Part shown: positions 1 to 7,151 of the stretch, piece after piece | How the letters are laid out: each line of letters opens with the position of its first letter | How positions within the stretch are numbered: position 1 is the stretch's first letter | NCBI RefSeq assembly: GCF_001544355.1 | Contig: NZ_BCQI01000004.1 | Span: 1 to 64,000, forward strand | Length of the DNA: 64,000 nucleotides | Direction of reading: 5' to 3' | Source of the DNA: Alicyclobacillus acidiphilus NBRC 100859 | GTDB taxonomy: Bacteria > Bacillota > Bacilli > Alicyclobacillales > Alicyclobacillaceae | The notes under the pieces: model-generated | What the model was told of the DNA's origin: nothing | The model's database searches: none | What the model saw: the letters and a program-made list of their open reading frames with translations, nothing else | Position numbers and translations under genes: made by a program

Positions 1-28
1 CCAAGCTGAGTAATATAACAAGAGAGTT

Positions 29-60
29 GTGGGTCTACACTTAAATTAGTGTAGACCCAC
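29..60. terminator. Perfect 12-bp inverted repeat, probable terminator
   Basis: GTGGGTCTACAC (29-40) and GTGTAGACCCAC (49-60) form a perfect 12-bp stem with an 8-base AT loop. It lies just beyond the stop codon of the minus-strand lipoprotein gene that ends at 71. The flanks are T/A-rich but have no clean T-run on either strand, so it may act as a bidirectional or weak terminator. Confidence 0.55.
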
Positions 61-70
61 ATTGTTATCT

Positions 71-757
71 TTATCTAAATACCGGATACTTTTGTGTTAA
101 CCCAGTAATATTTGTACCGTAGCCACCAACTCCTGCACTACTCATTGGTACTACCCAATGGTTAGTGTGTGATGATACAAGGGCCCCTGTTGTTAAATCA
201 AGAGCATACATCGGATTACCATTCGCCGGAGTTGGTACTGCAAAGACAACGTAACGTCCCGTGAAATTTGTAATCCATATCGGTTTTAAAAAAACATTTG
301 GCTTATACGCTTTTGCTCCATACGTACTGGACAAAATGTATTGTTTCCCGTCAGTACTCTTATCAACTTCCAGTTGAAATACTTTTCCTCCGACAATACC
401 TTCCCATGAGTCCATCATTTTATAATTTGTAAGCTTGTAGTTACCCAAATCCCCTAGAATAGAATTCTTTTCGTTTAGTGAATTCCGTCTAACGTTTTCT
501 CCTGAAAATGGAGGACAATACCCATGTTTAATACGATATTGTGCAATTTGCTCTGGTGTCAAAGACTCTAATTCTGCACTTGAATAGGCCACGGTCTTAT
601 CCAAATTCGGTTTTACTGAGGCTTTCATGCCTGAGTTTGATGTACCCGGTGTATTCACTGCGTTTTGATGCAATGTTGAATTCCCGCAGCCAACCAAAGT
701 TAAAAAAGAAAAACCTATAGTAATAGCGAGTGTTATTTTTTTTGATGAGCCCTTCAT
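71..757 (-). CDS. Putative lipoprotein, AT-rich and atypical
   Basis: A 228-aa secreted lipoprotein of unknown function. The N-terminus is basic (MKGSSKK), followed by a hydrophobic stretch and a lipobox LVGC, so the mature protein should be lipid-anchored outside the membrane. The ATG at 757 was chosen because AGGAGG sits 7 bases upstream; the in-frame ATG at 787 has no ribosome site. The rest is Asn/Thr/Gly-rich, with a C-terminal part resembling a globular extracellular domain, but I do not recognise a family. Base composition is clearly AT-richer than the GC-rich genes around it, which suggests recent acquisition. It appears monocistronic, ending at a hairpin. Confidence 0.75.
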   Translation of the reverse strand: MKGSSKKITLAITIGFSFLTLVGCGNSTLHQNAVNTPGTSNSGMKASVKPNLDKTVAYSSAELESLTPEQIAQYRIKHGYCPPFSGENVRRNSLNEKNSILGDLGNYKLTNYKMMDSWEGIVGGKVFQLEVDKSTDGKQYILSSTYGAKAYKPNVFLKPIWITNFTGRYVVFAVPTPANGNPMYALDLTTGALVSSHTNHWVVPMSSAGVGGYGTNITGLTQKYPVFR

Positions 758-876
758 GAAATTGCCTCCTCGTATGTTTGACTTCACTTGAGCAGACGGA
801 CTGCGTCAGTGTAGTGTGACAAGAAAGCAGAATGAATATTACGGGTTGTGATCCAAGTATTTCAAGAAAGGGTCTG

Positions 877-980
877 GGGGCTTCGTCCCCAGGCGAGGAT
901 TGGGCGAAGCCCCAACAAGGCATGCCGACGGATAGCCAGTCGACGTTTGAGCGTAGCTCAAACGGCTCGGCGGATAGCCA
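877..980. repeat. Two inverted repeats bracketed by a 10-bp direct repeat
   Basis: This non-coding patch lies between the lipoprotein gene and the Dabb gene. It has an inverted repeat GGGGCTTCG (877-885)/CGAAGCCCC (905-913), a hairpin CGTTTGAGC (944-952)/GCTCAAACG (956-964), and direct repeats CGGATAGCCA at 929-938 and 971-980 flanking that hairpin. Direct repeats around an inverted repeat could be a target-site duplication of a tiny element or a terminator region. I see no coding content on either strand that looks real. Confidence 0.4.
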
Positions 981-996
981 TAGGCGAATCTTGAGA

Positions 997-1290
997 TTAC
1001 ATCGGGAAATCGACGACGATGATATCCGTCCGCCCCATTTCCAACGTGAAAGCCACCAATTCCTGATGCTTTGGGTGCGGGCCATAGGCGTCGAGCGCGG
1101 CCTTGTCTTGAAAACGAACCGTCAAGCCTACTTGAAATCCTTGGTTGCGGGACGATGTATTCCGTCCAATCGCGAGATCGACGATGCCTGCGATATGTTC
1201 GTTCAGCCCATGGGCGAGTTGGGTCAAATGGGCCAATTGTTGTTCGGTCGGATCGTTGGCGAACTTGAACAATACCATATGTTCGTACAC
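997..1290 (-). CDS. Dabb family (stress-responsive alpha/beta barrel) protein
   Basis: A 97-aa protein of the Dabb fold, a dimeric ferredoxin-like barrel found in stress proteins and small cyclases. Visible family features are the start VYEHMVLFKF, a central DLAIGRNTSSRNQGFQVGLTVRF segment typical of the second strand, and the HPKHQEL motif. The GTG at 1290 is preferred because AGGAGG (1301-1306) lies 10 bases upstream; the GTG at 1302 overlaps that site. The catalytic role, if any, cannot be read from the sequence. It stands alone between an AT-rich island and the spore gene cluster. Confidence 0.8.
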   Translation of the reverse strand: MYEHMVLFKFANDPTEQQLAHLTQLAHGLNEHIAGIVDLAIGRNTSSRNQGFQVGLTVRFQDKAALDAYGPHPKHQELVAFTLEMGRTDIIVVDFPM

Positions 1291-1465
1291 TGAAATGTGC
1301 ACCTCCTTTGCTAGGTTGTCCCTAGTGTAGCACGCGAAGCTTTGCTGCCCAAAAACGCGGCAGGGTTAATGTCGGAGCTTGGACATATATATCAATAGAC
1401 GACGGATTGCTGAGCCATGGTGGAATTCCCGGTTGGACGCGGCAGACGAAACAGGAGGACGGGGC

Positions 1466-1876
1466 ATGTTTGGACGGCGCAGACGCGAGGAACAGACGCT
1501 TGCTCGCTTGGACGAACTGGTTCGCACGGTGCAGCAGGCGTTGGAAAGAGCGGCAGACCATCGCGTGCATGTAGAGGTCGAACATCTGCATGTTGACGAA
1601 GTGTCGCTCGATGAACTGGTCTTCCGTCTCGATCGACTTCACATTGACGAACTCAGCGGCTCGCTGAACATGGGGAACAATTTCGGAACCGACACGATCA
1701 AATCGAAGCGTATCCAAATGTCCGGCACGAAGCGTGGCAGAGCGGCGTTCGAGGAATATTCTGAAGCTGGAGCGAACGCCGCCGAGTCCGGGCCGTCACC
1801 GTCTGTGTCGGTTGGCGATGGCAGTGTCATGCGATGGACCGATCGCGGCTACCAAGTGAAATTTCGCGAGAAGTAG
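1466..1876 (+). CDS. GerPC-like spore germination protein
   Basis: A 136-aa protein that resembles GerPC of the spore gerP operon. It starts with a basic region, then a predicted coiled coil (about residues 8-35, LARLDELVRTVQQALERA), then His/Val/Glu-rich strands ending in LHIDELSGSLNMGNN, which matches the GerPC pattern of K-L-V-E-T-L-x-G-T-L-N-I-G. GerP proteins let germinants pass the spore coat. The ATG at 1466 has AGGAGG 8 bases upstream; the longer ORF from 1379 has none. It is followed by two short proteins sharing the SxNMGxN or GDN motif and an Hsp20. The assignment rests on motif similarity and context. Confidence 0.6.
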   Translation: MFGRRRREEQTLARLDELVRTVQQALERAADHRVHVEVEHLHVDEVSLDELVFRLDRLHIDELSGSLNMGNNFGTDTIKSKRIQMSGTKRGRAAFEEYSEAGANAAESGPSPSVSVGDGSVMRWTDRGYQVKFREK

Positions 1877-1918
1877 AGCCGACCGTCGCAGAGTGCCGGC
1901 GAAGTGGGAGGAAGATAT

Positions 1919-2194
1919 GTGGCGGACGCGTTTTCACCAACATTCGTGATCGGAAGCATCCGTATCCAGCAGATTGAAGGCGCATCGTGCTTCAATATGG
2001 GCAACAACTGGTCTTCCGACTTTCGCAGTTACAAGAAGCACAATCAAGGGTTCGGAACCGTGAGCGGGGATCATTCGACGATTCGGGGGACGAGAAGTCT
2101 CCTCAACGACCCAGACACGCTCGATTTGGCGACCTTCGCCGATGACGAAGTGCCTGATTGGATTGCGAGATTACTGCCGAAGGACGCCAAGTGA
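1919..2194 (+). CDS. GerPA/GerPF-like spore protein
   Basis: A 91-aa protein. The segment TFVIGSIRIQQIEGASCFNMGNNW followed by the K-x-x-N-Q-G-F-G motif resembles the short GerPA/GerPF family, whose members have an I-x-V-x-x-x-S-S-x-F-x-I-G-D motif and then a G-x-G-x-x-N-T-G segment. The GTG at 1919 is chosen because GGGAGGA lies 6 bases upstream. It lies 42 bases after the GerPC-like gene and 42 before the next family member, so it is probably co-transcribed during sporulation. The C-terminal 25 residues are acidic and lack a known motif. Confidence 0.5.
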   Translation: MADAFSPTFVIGSIRIQQIEGASCFNMGNNWSSDFRSYKKHNQGFGTVSGDHSTIRGTRSLLNDPDTLDLATFADDEVPDWIARLLPKDAK

Positions 2195-2236
2195 CCAGGA
2201 ACACAAGCAACTCGACACGGGTGAGGAGTGAAGTGG

Positions 2237-2455
2237 ATGCCAAAGTTTCTGTACGGACGGATCGAAATCGGCGATGTCTCGAACGGTTCCGTCGTCGCGG
2301 CGGGGGACAACGTGCATGCCGACGTCCAATCTTATACAAAGAGCAATGAAGGCTTCGGAGCCGTTGCTCAAGCTCGTCGGGGGATTGCGGAGAATCATGC
2401 GCTGTTGAACGATCGCGACGCGATAGACGCCGCGGCGTTGCGACGGAAGTCGTAG
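2237..2455 (+). CDS. GerPA/GerPF-like spore protein, second copy
   Basis: A 72-aa protein sharing its plan with the preceding gene: an N-terminal strand GRIEIGDVSNGSVVAAGDN and then SYTKSNEGFGAV, parallel to SYKKHNQGFGTV upstream, and a C-terminal LLNDRDAID parallel to LLNDPDTLD. The two genes are therefore diverged paralogues. The ATG at 2237 has GAGGAG 8 bases upstream; an in-frame GTG at 2228 overlaps that site. Role inferred from the GerP-like context. Confidence 0.5.
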   Translation: MPKFLYGRIEIGDVSNGSVVAAGDNVHADVQSYTKSNEGFGAVAQARRGIAENHALLNDRDAIDAAALRRKS

Positions 2456-2469
2456 CGAGTGGAGGCGGG

Positions 2470-2976
2470 ATGATGGCGGGAGGAAAGCAGAACAACCCTT
2501 TCGACTTTTTGAGCCAATTGGGTGAGATGGGCGACGTTCGGAAATTTCTTGGGCAAGATTTTTTTAAGAATCTGCCGCTGCCGAACATGCAGAATGGAGC
2601 CTTCTTCAATGACGCGGATTCGACGGCCGACGAGTATCCGCAAGTGGATTTGTACAATCGGAGTTCCGAGTTGATTGCCGTGATCGCGCTGCCTGGCCTG
2701 AAGAGCGCCAACGACGTTTCGTTGTCCGTTCGCCCGCATTACCTGCGCGTCCGAGGGAACGTCCCGCACTATTTCTCCACAGGCCATGAGCAGATGTTGA
2801 TGCACGAATGTCATCATGGAGCGTTTGACAGGGAAATTGAACTGCCGGAACGGGTCGTCGCCGACGACGTGAAAGCATCGTATCGAAGCGGAATGCTCAT
2901 AGTCTATCTGCGCAAGGATCAATCGCCCGAGCAGTCGAGGGACTCCGTTTTGATTGACTTTTCTTCAGACGACTGA
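2470..2976 (+). CDS. Hsp20/alpha-crystallin family small heat-shock protein
   Basis: A 168-aa protein with an alpha-crystallin domain at about residues 55-155. Strand motifs are visible: PQVDLYNRSSELIAVIALPG, LSLSVRPHYLRVRGN-like, FDREIELPERV and VKASYRSGMLIVYLRK, the last being the family's A-x-x-x-x-G-x-L motif. Small heat-shock proteins hold unfolding proteins; several spore-formers make spore-specific ones, which fits its place at the end of the GerP-like cluster. The N-terminal 50 residues are Phe/Asn/Gln-rich. Tandem ATGs at 2470 and 2473 both follow GGAGG, so the exact start is uncertain by one codon. Confidence 0.8.
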   Translation: MMAGGKQNNPFDFLSQLGEMGDVRKFLGQDFFKNLPLPNMQNGAFFNDADSTADEYPQVDLYNRSSELIAVIALPGLKSANDVSLSVRPHYLRVRGNVPHYFSTGHEQMLMHECHHGAFDREIELPERVVADDVKASYRSGMLIVYLRKDQSPEQSRDSVLIDFSSDD

Positions 2977-2981
2977 AGAGG

Positions 2982-4529
2982 TCAATCGGAACGCTCGACG
3001 CCCGACTTTGCCGGGCGATGTCGGCGCGTGCCAAACACGTAGCCAAGCACGACGAGGAAGGCCATGGCGAGACAGGCGTAAAAGCCCATGCGTTGGCTGT
3101 AGTCTGTGAGCGCGTAGATCGCGAGAAACGCAATCAGGGCCATGGTGACGTACGTCGAAACGGGATGTCCGAACGACAGGCGCGAAAAGCGGCGTTTGCC
3201 AGTTTTGCGACGCCATGCCAACATGGTCGCCAGAATGATGAACCAATTAAAGAAGGTAAAGAAACTGGAAGCGCTGATCAAAAACTGATATACCTCGGAT
3301 GGCAGCACGTACGACATCCCGATAAAGATACCGACACCCAATGCCGTAAAGAGCATCGCCCCATACGCCGTTTGGCGCTGCGGACTGAGGTGTCCCACAA
3401 ACCTTGGAGCATCGCCCGTTCTGCCGAGATTGACGAGGATTTGGTTTGCCGAAAAGACCGATCCAGCCATCACGCTGAACGCAGCCACGAGGATGACGCC
3501 GTTCAGGATGTCCGCAAACACGTGAAGCCCGCTGTATTGCAAGGCTTGGACGAATGGACTCACCTTCGTGCTGACTGTTTGCCAAGGCATGACGAGCAGC
3601 AAGCCGCCGATGGACAGCAGATAGAGCAGTGTCAACAGGCTGATGGTGGTCATTCCACCAGCGTCCAGTCGTTTGGGGTTTTTGATGCGAACCGCAGCCG
3701 TTCCGAATACGCCAATCCCACCAAACGTGAAAATGACAATCAACATGGACTGAAGCACGCCGTGTACGCCAGTGGCGAAAAATCCCGTGTGGAGCGCGGA
3801 TGTTGAGGTCGAGGCATGGCCTGGGCCAGCGTGCCAACCGAATGCGAGCAGGGCCGCGACGACGATAAAACCCACGAGTGCGGCGATTTTCACGACACTC
3901 ATCCACGATTCGACAATGCCGAAATTCTTCACGCCAAACACGTTGATCAGGATGACGATGCCTGCAAAGGTGTAGGACATGACCGCCAATGGAAGGTGGG
4001 GGAGCCAGACTCGAACGAAGATGGCGGACGCCACCGCTTCACTCGAAATGGTGAGGAGGCTGCCAAGGTAATAAAACCAGCCTTGCAGATATCCCATCAA
4101 AGTCCCGAGGTATCGAGCTGAATAGGCTTGAAAGGAACCTTCTTCGGCGTGATCGAGCGACAGCGTGATTAACGCCCCTGCCGTTTGCGCTGTGATAAAC
4201 CCGCCGACGAGAAATGCGATGAGCACCGACGGTCCAGCCGTGCGGATGGGTGATCCAGCCCCAAGAAAGTACCCGGCTCCGACAATTCCGCCGATGCCAA
4301 TCAGCACGAGTTCCCGAAACGACATATCCCCATGGTCAGCGGACGCCACGCGCCGGCCGATGTCATTGGATTTCGCCATTCGTTTCGATGCTGTCTTCTG
4401 CAAAGCAACCGCCCCCCAGAATTTCTTGGCATATCTTGCCACGGGCGTTGTCGCTTTATGCGACCGATCCTCCCTTGTCGATCCGTCGGGGGGCGGGGGA
4501 TATCGGTGAAACGAAGCGGGTTCAGCCAA
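2982..4529 (-). CDS. APC-family amino acid permease
   Basis: A 12-TM amino acid-polyamine-organocation transporter, 515 aa as drawn. The hallmark first helix is LVLIGIGGIVGAGYFLGAG (about residues 73-91), followed by regularly spaced hydrophobic segments and FGGIGVFGTAAVRIKNPKR. Substrate cannot be read; it is probably an amino acid. The start is doubtful: the drawn TTG at 4529 overlaps the etfA stop and has no clear ribosome site. An internal TTG near 4403 follows GGGGGG, and the ATG at 4379 gives a more usual N-terminus. It lies directly downstream of etfBA and may be read through from that operon; it converges with hsp20. Confidence 0.8.
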   Translation of the reverse strand: MAEPASFHRYPPPPDGSTREDRSHKATTPVARYAKKFWGAVALQKTASKRMAKSNDIGRRVASADHGDMSFRELVLIGIGGIVGAGYFLGAGSPIRTAGPSVLIAFLVGGFITAQTAGALITLSLDHAEEGSFQAYSARYLGTLMGYLQGWFYYLGSLLTISSEAVASAIFVRVWLPHLPLAVMSYTFAGIVILINVFGVKNFGIVESWMSVVKIAALVGFIVVAALLAFGWHAGPGHASTSTSALHTGFFATGVHGVLQSMLIVIFTFGGIGVFGTAAVRIKNPKRLDAGGMTTISLLTLLYLLSIGGLLLVMPWQTVSTKVSPFVQALQYSGLHVFADILNGVILVAAFSVMAGSVFSANQILVNLGRTGDAPRFVGHLSPQRQTAYGAMLFTALGVGIFIGMSYVLPSEVYQFLISASSFFTFFNWFIILATMLAWRRKTGKRRFSRLSFGHPVSTYVTMALIAFLAIYALTDYSQRMGFYACLAMAFLVVLGYVFGTRRHRPAKSGVERSD

Positions 4530-5505
4530 TCTTGCGGCGTTTGAGCTCCTCCGTCAGTTTCGGAACGATTTCGAACAGATCTCCAACCACGCCGTAGTCC
4601 GCGATGCCGAAGATGGGCGCTTCTTCGTCTTTGTTGATGGCGATGATCAGTTTCGATTGACTCATCCCGGCAAGGTGTTGGATGGCGCCGCTGATGCCGC
4701 ATGCAATGTACACGTCGGGCGTGACAACCTTGCCTGTCTGGCCGATTTGCAGCGAATAGTCGCAATATCCGGCGTCGCAGGCCGCGCGCGAAGCCCCGAC
4801 CGCGCCGTCGAGTACATTCGCGAGTTCCTCAAGCGGCCGAAATCCGTCTGCGCTTTTGACCCCTCGGCCACCGGAAACCACCACGCTGGCCTCGGTCAAA
4901 TCGCGCTTTCCGTCCGAAGCTTGAACCGTCTCGCGAACGACGAAACGTTCAGAGGCTGGAGGTGTGAACGCCAACGGTGTGAACTCGATCTGTTCGGTTT
5001 CGCCTCGCGTGATCGCAGGAAAGTTGTTTGGCCGGACGGTGACGATCCAGGGTCCTGTGAGAAACTGGCGTCTTTCAAACGCTTTTCCGGCGTAAATCGG
5101 GCGAATGAAGGAAATGGAGCCGTCGTCATCGGTGACCAAACCCACGATGTCGGACACCTGGCCGGCTTCGAGGTCCGCCGCGATGATGGGGGCGATATCC
5201 CGTCCAATCGCAGTGTGGCCAAACACGACCACGTCCGGCTTCACCTGTTCGACCAACGCGTTGACCGCCGCGGCGTACAAGTCAGGGTTATAGGTGCCAA
5301 GGCGTTCGTCCGCGACCACATAACCGCCGTTGTGCGGGTAATTGGAGAGTTCGGAGGCGACCTGCGCGACATCATCGCCAATGACGCCGGATATGACGCG
5401 TCCACCGTCGCCAGCGATTTGGCCCGCCACGGTCAGCGATTCGAGCGCAACCTGGCGGAGTTTTCCATGCTTGTGTTCCACGATGACCAGTACTGTCTTT
5501 CCCAT
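4522..5505 (-). CDS. etfA: Electron transfer flavoprotein subunit alpha
   Basis: A 327-aa FAD-binding subunit of the ETF that accepts electrons from acyl-CoA dehydrogenases. The N-terminal domain carries the electron-transfer beta/alpha fold. The C-terminal domain has [12 protein letters not shown], then [23 protein letters not shown] and [16 protein letters not shown], the FAD-binding signature. The ATG at 5505 has GGAGG 9 bases upstream. It follows etfB by 33 bases on the same strand and lies beside fadR and the fad operon, so it should serve the FadE encoded across the divide. Confidence 0.95.
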   Translation of the reverse strand: MGKTVLVIVEHKHGKLRQVALESLTVAGQIAGDGGRVISGVIGDDVAQVASELSNYPHNGGYVVADERLGTYNPDLYAAAVNALVEQVKPDVVVFGHTAIGRDIAPIIAADLEAGQVSDIVGLVTDDDGSISFIRPIYAGKAFERRQFLTGPWIVTVRPNNFPAITRGETEQIEFTPLAFTPPASERFVVRETVQASDGKRDLTEASVVVSGGRGVKSADGFRPLEELANVLDGAVGASRAACDAGYCDYSLQIGQTGKVVTPDVYIACGISGAIQHLAGMSQSKLIIAINKDEEAPIFGIADYGVVGDLFEIVPKLTEELKRRKIG

Positions 5506-5538
5506 CTGCGTAAACCTCCTTCATCCGTCGCGGATGTT

Positions 5539-6321
5539 TTATGCATGCTTGCTCATGCCGACATGGGTCGCGGCAAGCAGGATGTCGGCGAGTTTTTGAA
5601 CTTGTTCGTCCACCGTCCCGGTGAGACGCTGGCCTGCTTGTCTTGCGGGCGGCAGTTCAACCGACGTCCGCGCCGTCCTCGGCTCGATATCCGAAGTTGT
5701 CAACTTGAGCGCGTCCAAATCGAGCACGGTAAGCGGTTTCTTTTTCGCTTTCATGATGCCCGGCAGGGAAGGGTAACGTGGTTCATTCAACCCTTGTTGC
5801 GCCGTAAATAGCGCAGGCAGCGCCACTTCGATCGTTTGGACGTCGCCGTCGAGATCGCGCACGGCGGCGGCCCGGCCCTCGTCGACCGTCAGGCTGGTGA
5901 CCGCGGAGACGTGGGGCAGGTTGAGCAGCCGGGCAACGCGGATGGCGACTTGGCCGGAGCCGAGATCGACGGAAAAGTTGCCGCCTAGGATCACGTCGCA
6001 TGGGTTGGCGGACAGGTATGCGGCGATGGCCCGGGACACGCTGTATTCGTCGGTGCCGATGCGATGGTCGTCGATCAGCACCGCCTCGTCCGCGCCCATC
6101 GCGAGCGCGGTACGCAGCGACTGCGCGACGTCTTGATTGCCGACCGAGAGCACCGTCACCGTGCCGCCGTGTTTCTCCTTGATTCGGATAGCCTCCTCGA
6201 CGGCGTACTCGTCGTACGGGTTGATGACAAATTTCACCCCGGCTTCGGAGATGCGTCCGTCTGTCAGGACGACCTTTTCCTCTGTGTCAAACGTCTGTTT
6301 CATGAGCACCGCGATGTTCAT
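5539..6321 (-). CDS. etfB: Electron transfer flavoprotein subunit beta
   Basis: A 260-aa ETF beta subunit. The N-terminal MNIAVLMKQTFDTEEKV, the DEYAVEEAIRIKE segment, VILGGNFSVDLGSGQVAIRVA and the ALPALFTAQQGLNEPRYPSLPGIMKAKKKP motif are characteristic of the family. The ATG at 6321 was chosen because it gives the conserved N-terminus and has AAAGGAG upstream; the longer ORF reaching 6537 would invade fadR. With etfA it forms the heterodimer that passes electrons onward from beta-oxidation, probably to the FadF-type membrane protein. Confidence 0.95.
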   Translation of the reverse strand: MNIAVLMKQTFDTEEKVVLTDGRISEAGVKFVINPYDEYAVEEAIRIKEKHGGTVTVLSVGNQDVAQSLRTALAMGADEAVLIDDHRIGTDEYSVSRAIAAYLSANPCDVILGGNFSVDLGSGQVAIRVARLLNLPHVSAVTSLTVDEGRAAAVRDLDGDVQTIEVALPALFTAQQGLNEPRYPSLPGIMKAKKKPLTVLDLDALKLTTSDIEPRTARTSVELPPARQAGQRLTGTVDEQVQKLADILLAATHVGMSKHA

Positions 6322-6343
6322 GCCAATTCGCTCCTTTCCGGAT

Positions 6344-6940
6344 TTACCTGCGCAAGCCGCGAAGGAAGAAGTCGACCGTGTTGTCGATTTGGGCGGACAA
6401 CGAATAGCGCTGGCCAGACACCAGCCAAGATGTGACCACTTCGTCCATCGCGCCGAAGAGCAGCAGGCGCGTGAGCTTGATGTCGAGATCCGCGCGGAAG
6501 ATGCCCTGTTGAATGCCGCGCACGAGGATATCCTCAATCAGTTGAATATATGGTCGAAGCGCCGCGCCGATTTCCCGGTGGAGATCCAGAGAACTCTGCC
6601 GGAGTTCAAGCTGCGTCACTTTGGCCAAATCGAGATTGCGCTCGAGCGACGTGAAGTGCAGTTCGCAAATTTTGCGAATGGCTGTGTCAGCGGGATCGTC
6701 GTCCTGGATGTGTTCGTGAAAGCGACTGACGAGCGCTCCAAGACGTTCGCGAAAGACGGAAATCAGAATTTCCTCTTTGCTTTTGAAGTAGAGATAAATC
6801 GTGCCGTCCGCGACGCCGGCCTCGCGAGCGATTTTGGAGACTTGCGAGCCGAAGTAGCCGTATTCCGCAAAAATCTTCAACGCCGCATCGAGTATCGCGT
6901 CGTACTTCTCTTTCTTTTTTTCGGATAACGTACTTGTCAT
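6344..6940 (-). CDS. fadR: TetR-family fatty acid degradation regulator
   Basis: A 198-aa TetR-type repressor matching Bacillus FadR in length and pattern. The HTH lies at about residues 10-57, ending GVADGTIYLYFKSKEEIL, and the C-terminal domain should bind long-chain acyl-CoA. The ATG at 6940 has GAGGTGA upstream. It is the first gene of a fadR-etfB-etfA unit, as in Bacillus. A near-perfect FadR operator lies 36 bases upstream, between this gene and the divergent fad operon, implying control of both and autorepression. Acyl-CoA binding is family knowledge, not visible here. Confidence 0.9.
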   Translation of the reverse strand: MTSTLSEKKKEKYDAILDAALKIFAEYGYFGSQVSKIAREAGVADGTIYLYFKSKEEILISVFRERLGALVSRFHEHIQDDDPADTAIRKICELHFTSLERNLDLAKVTQLELRQSSLDLHREIGAALRPYIQLIEDILVRGIQQGIFRADLDIKLTRLLLFGAMDEVVTSWLVSGQRYSLSAQIDNTVDFFLRGLRR

Positions 6941-6975
6941 GTTGTCACCTCGATGCTAACATCGTGTTCAAAGAT

Positions 6976-6993
6976 TGAATGAATGCTCATTCA
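6976..6993. promoter_or_regulatory. FadR operator
   Basis: TGAATGAATGCTCATTCA agrees with the Bacillus subtilis FadR box TGAATGAMTANTCATTCA at all but one position, and TGAATGA/TCATTCA is a perfect palindrome. It lies between divergent fadR (start 6940) and fadF (start 7152), so one site can silence both transcripts until acyl-CoA releases FadR. Confidence 0.85.
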
Positions 6994-7151
6994 TTTCTGT
7001 AACCCCATACTACGCATCGAACATGCTGGTGTCAATCGCGGAACGAGGTTTGTGCATACGCGTGATGAAAGCGGTTGCGGACGAGATCGGAATGCGGTGG
7101 AACCACGTATCGCAGAAGTTTGAGAATGGTTGCTGGAGGTGACCGTACGAC

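Noticed and set aside
832-1293. 153-codon plus-strand ORF opposite the Dabb gene
   Set aside because: Antisense to a recognisable protein and running through the repeat patch.
1379-1465. N-terminal extension of the GerPC-like protein
   Set aside because: No ribosome site before 1379, whereas AGGAGG precedes the ATG at 1466. The CATATATAT at 1384 might be part of a sporulation promoter but is too weak to call.
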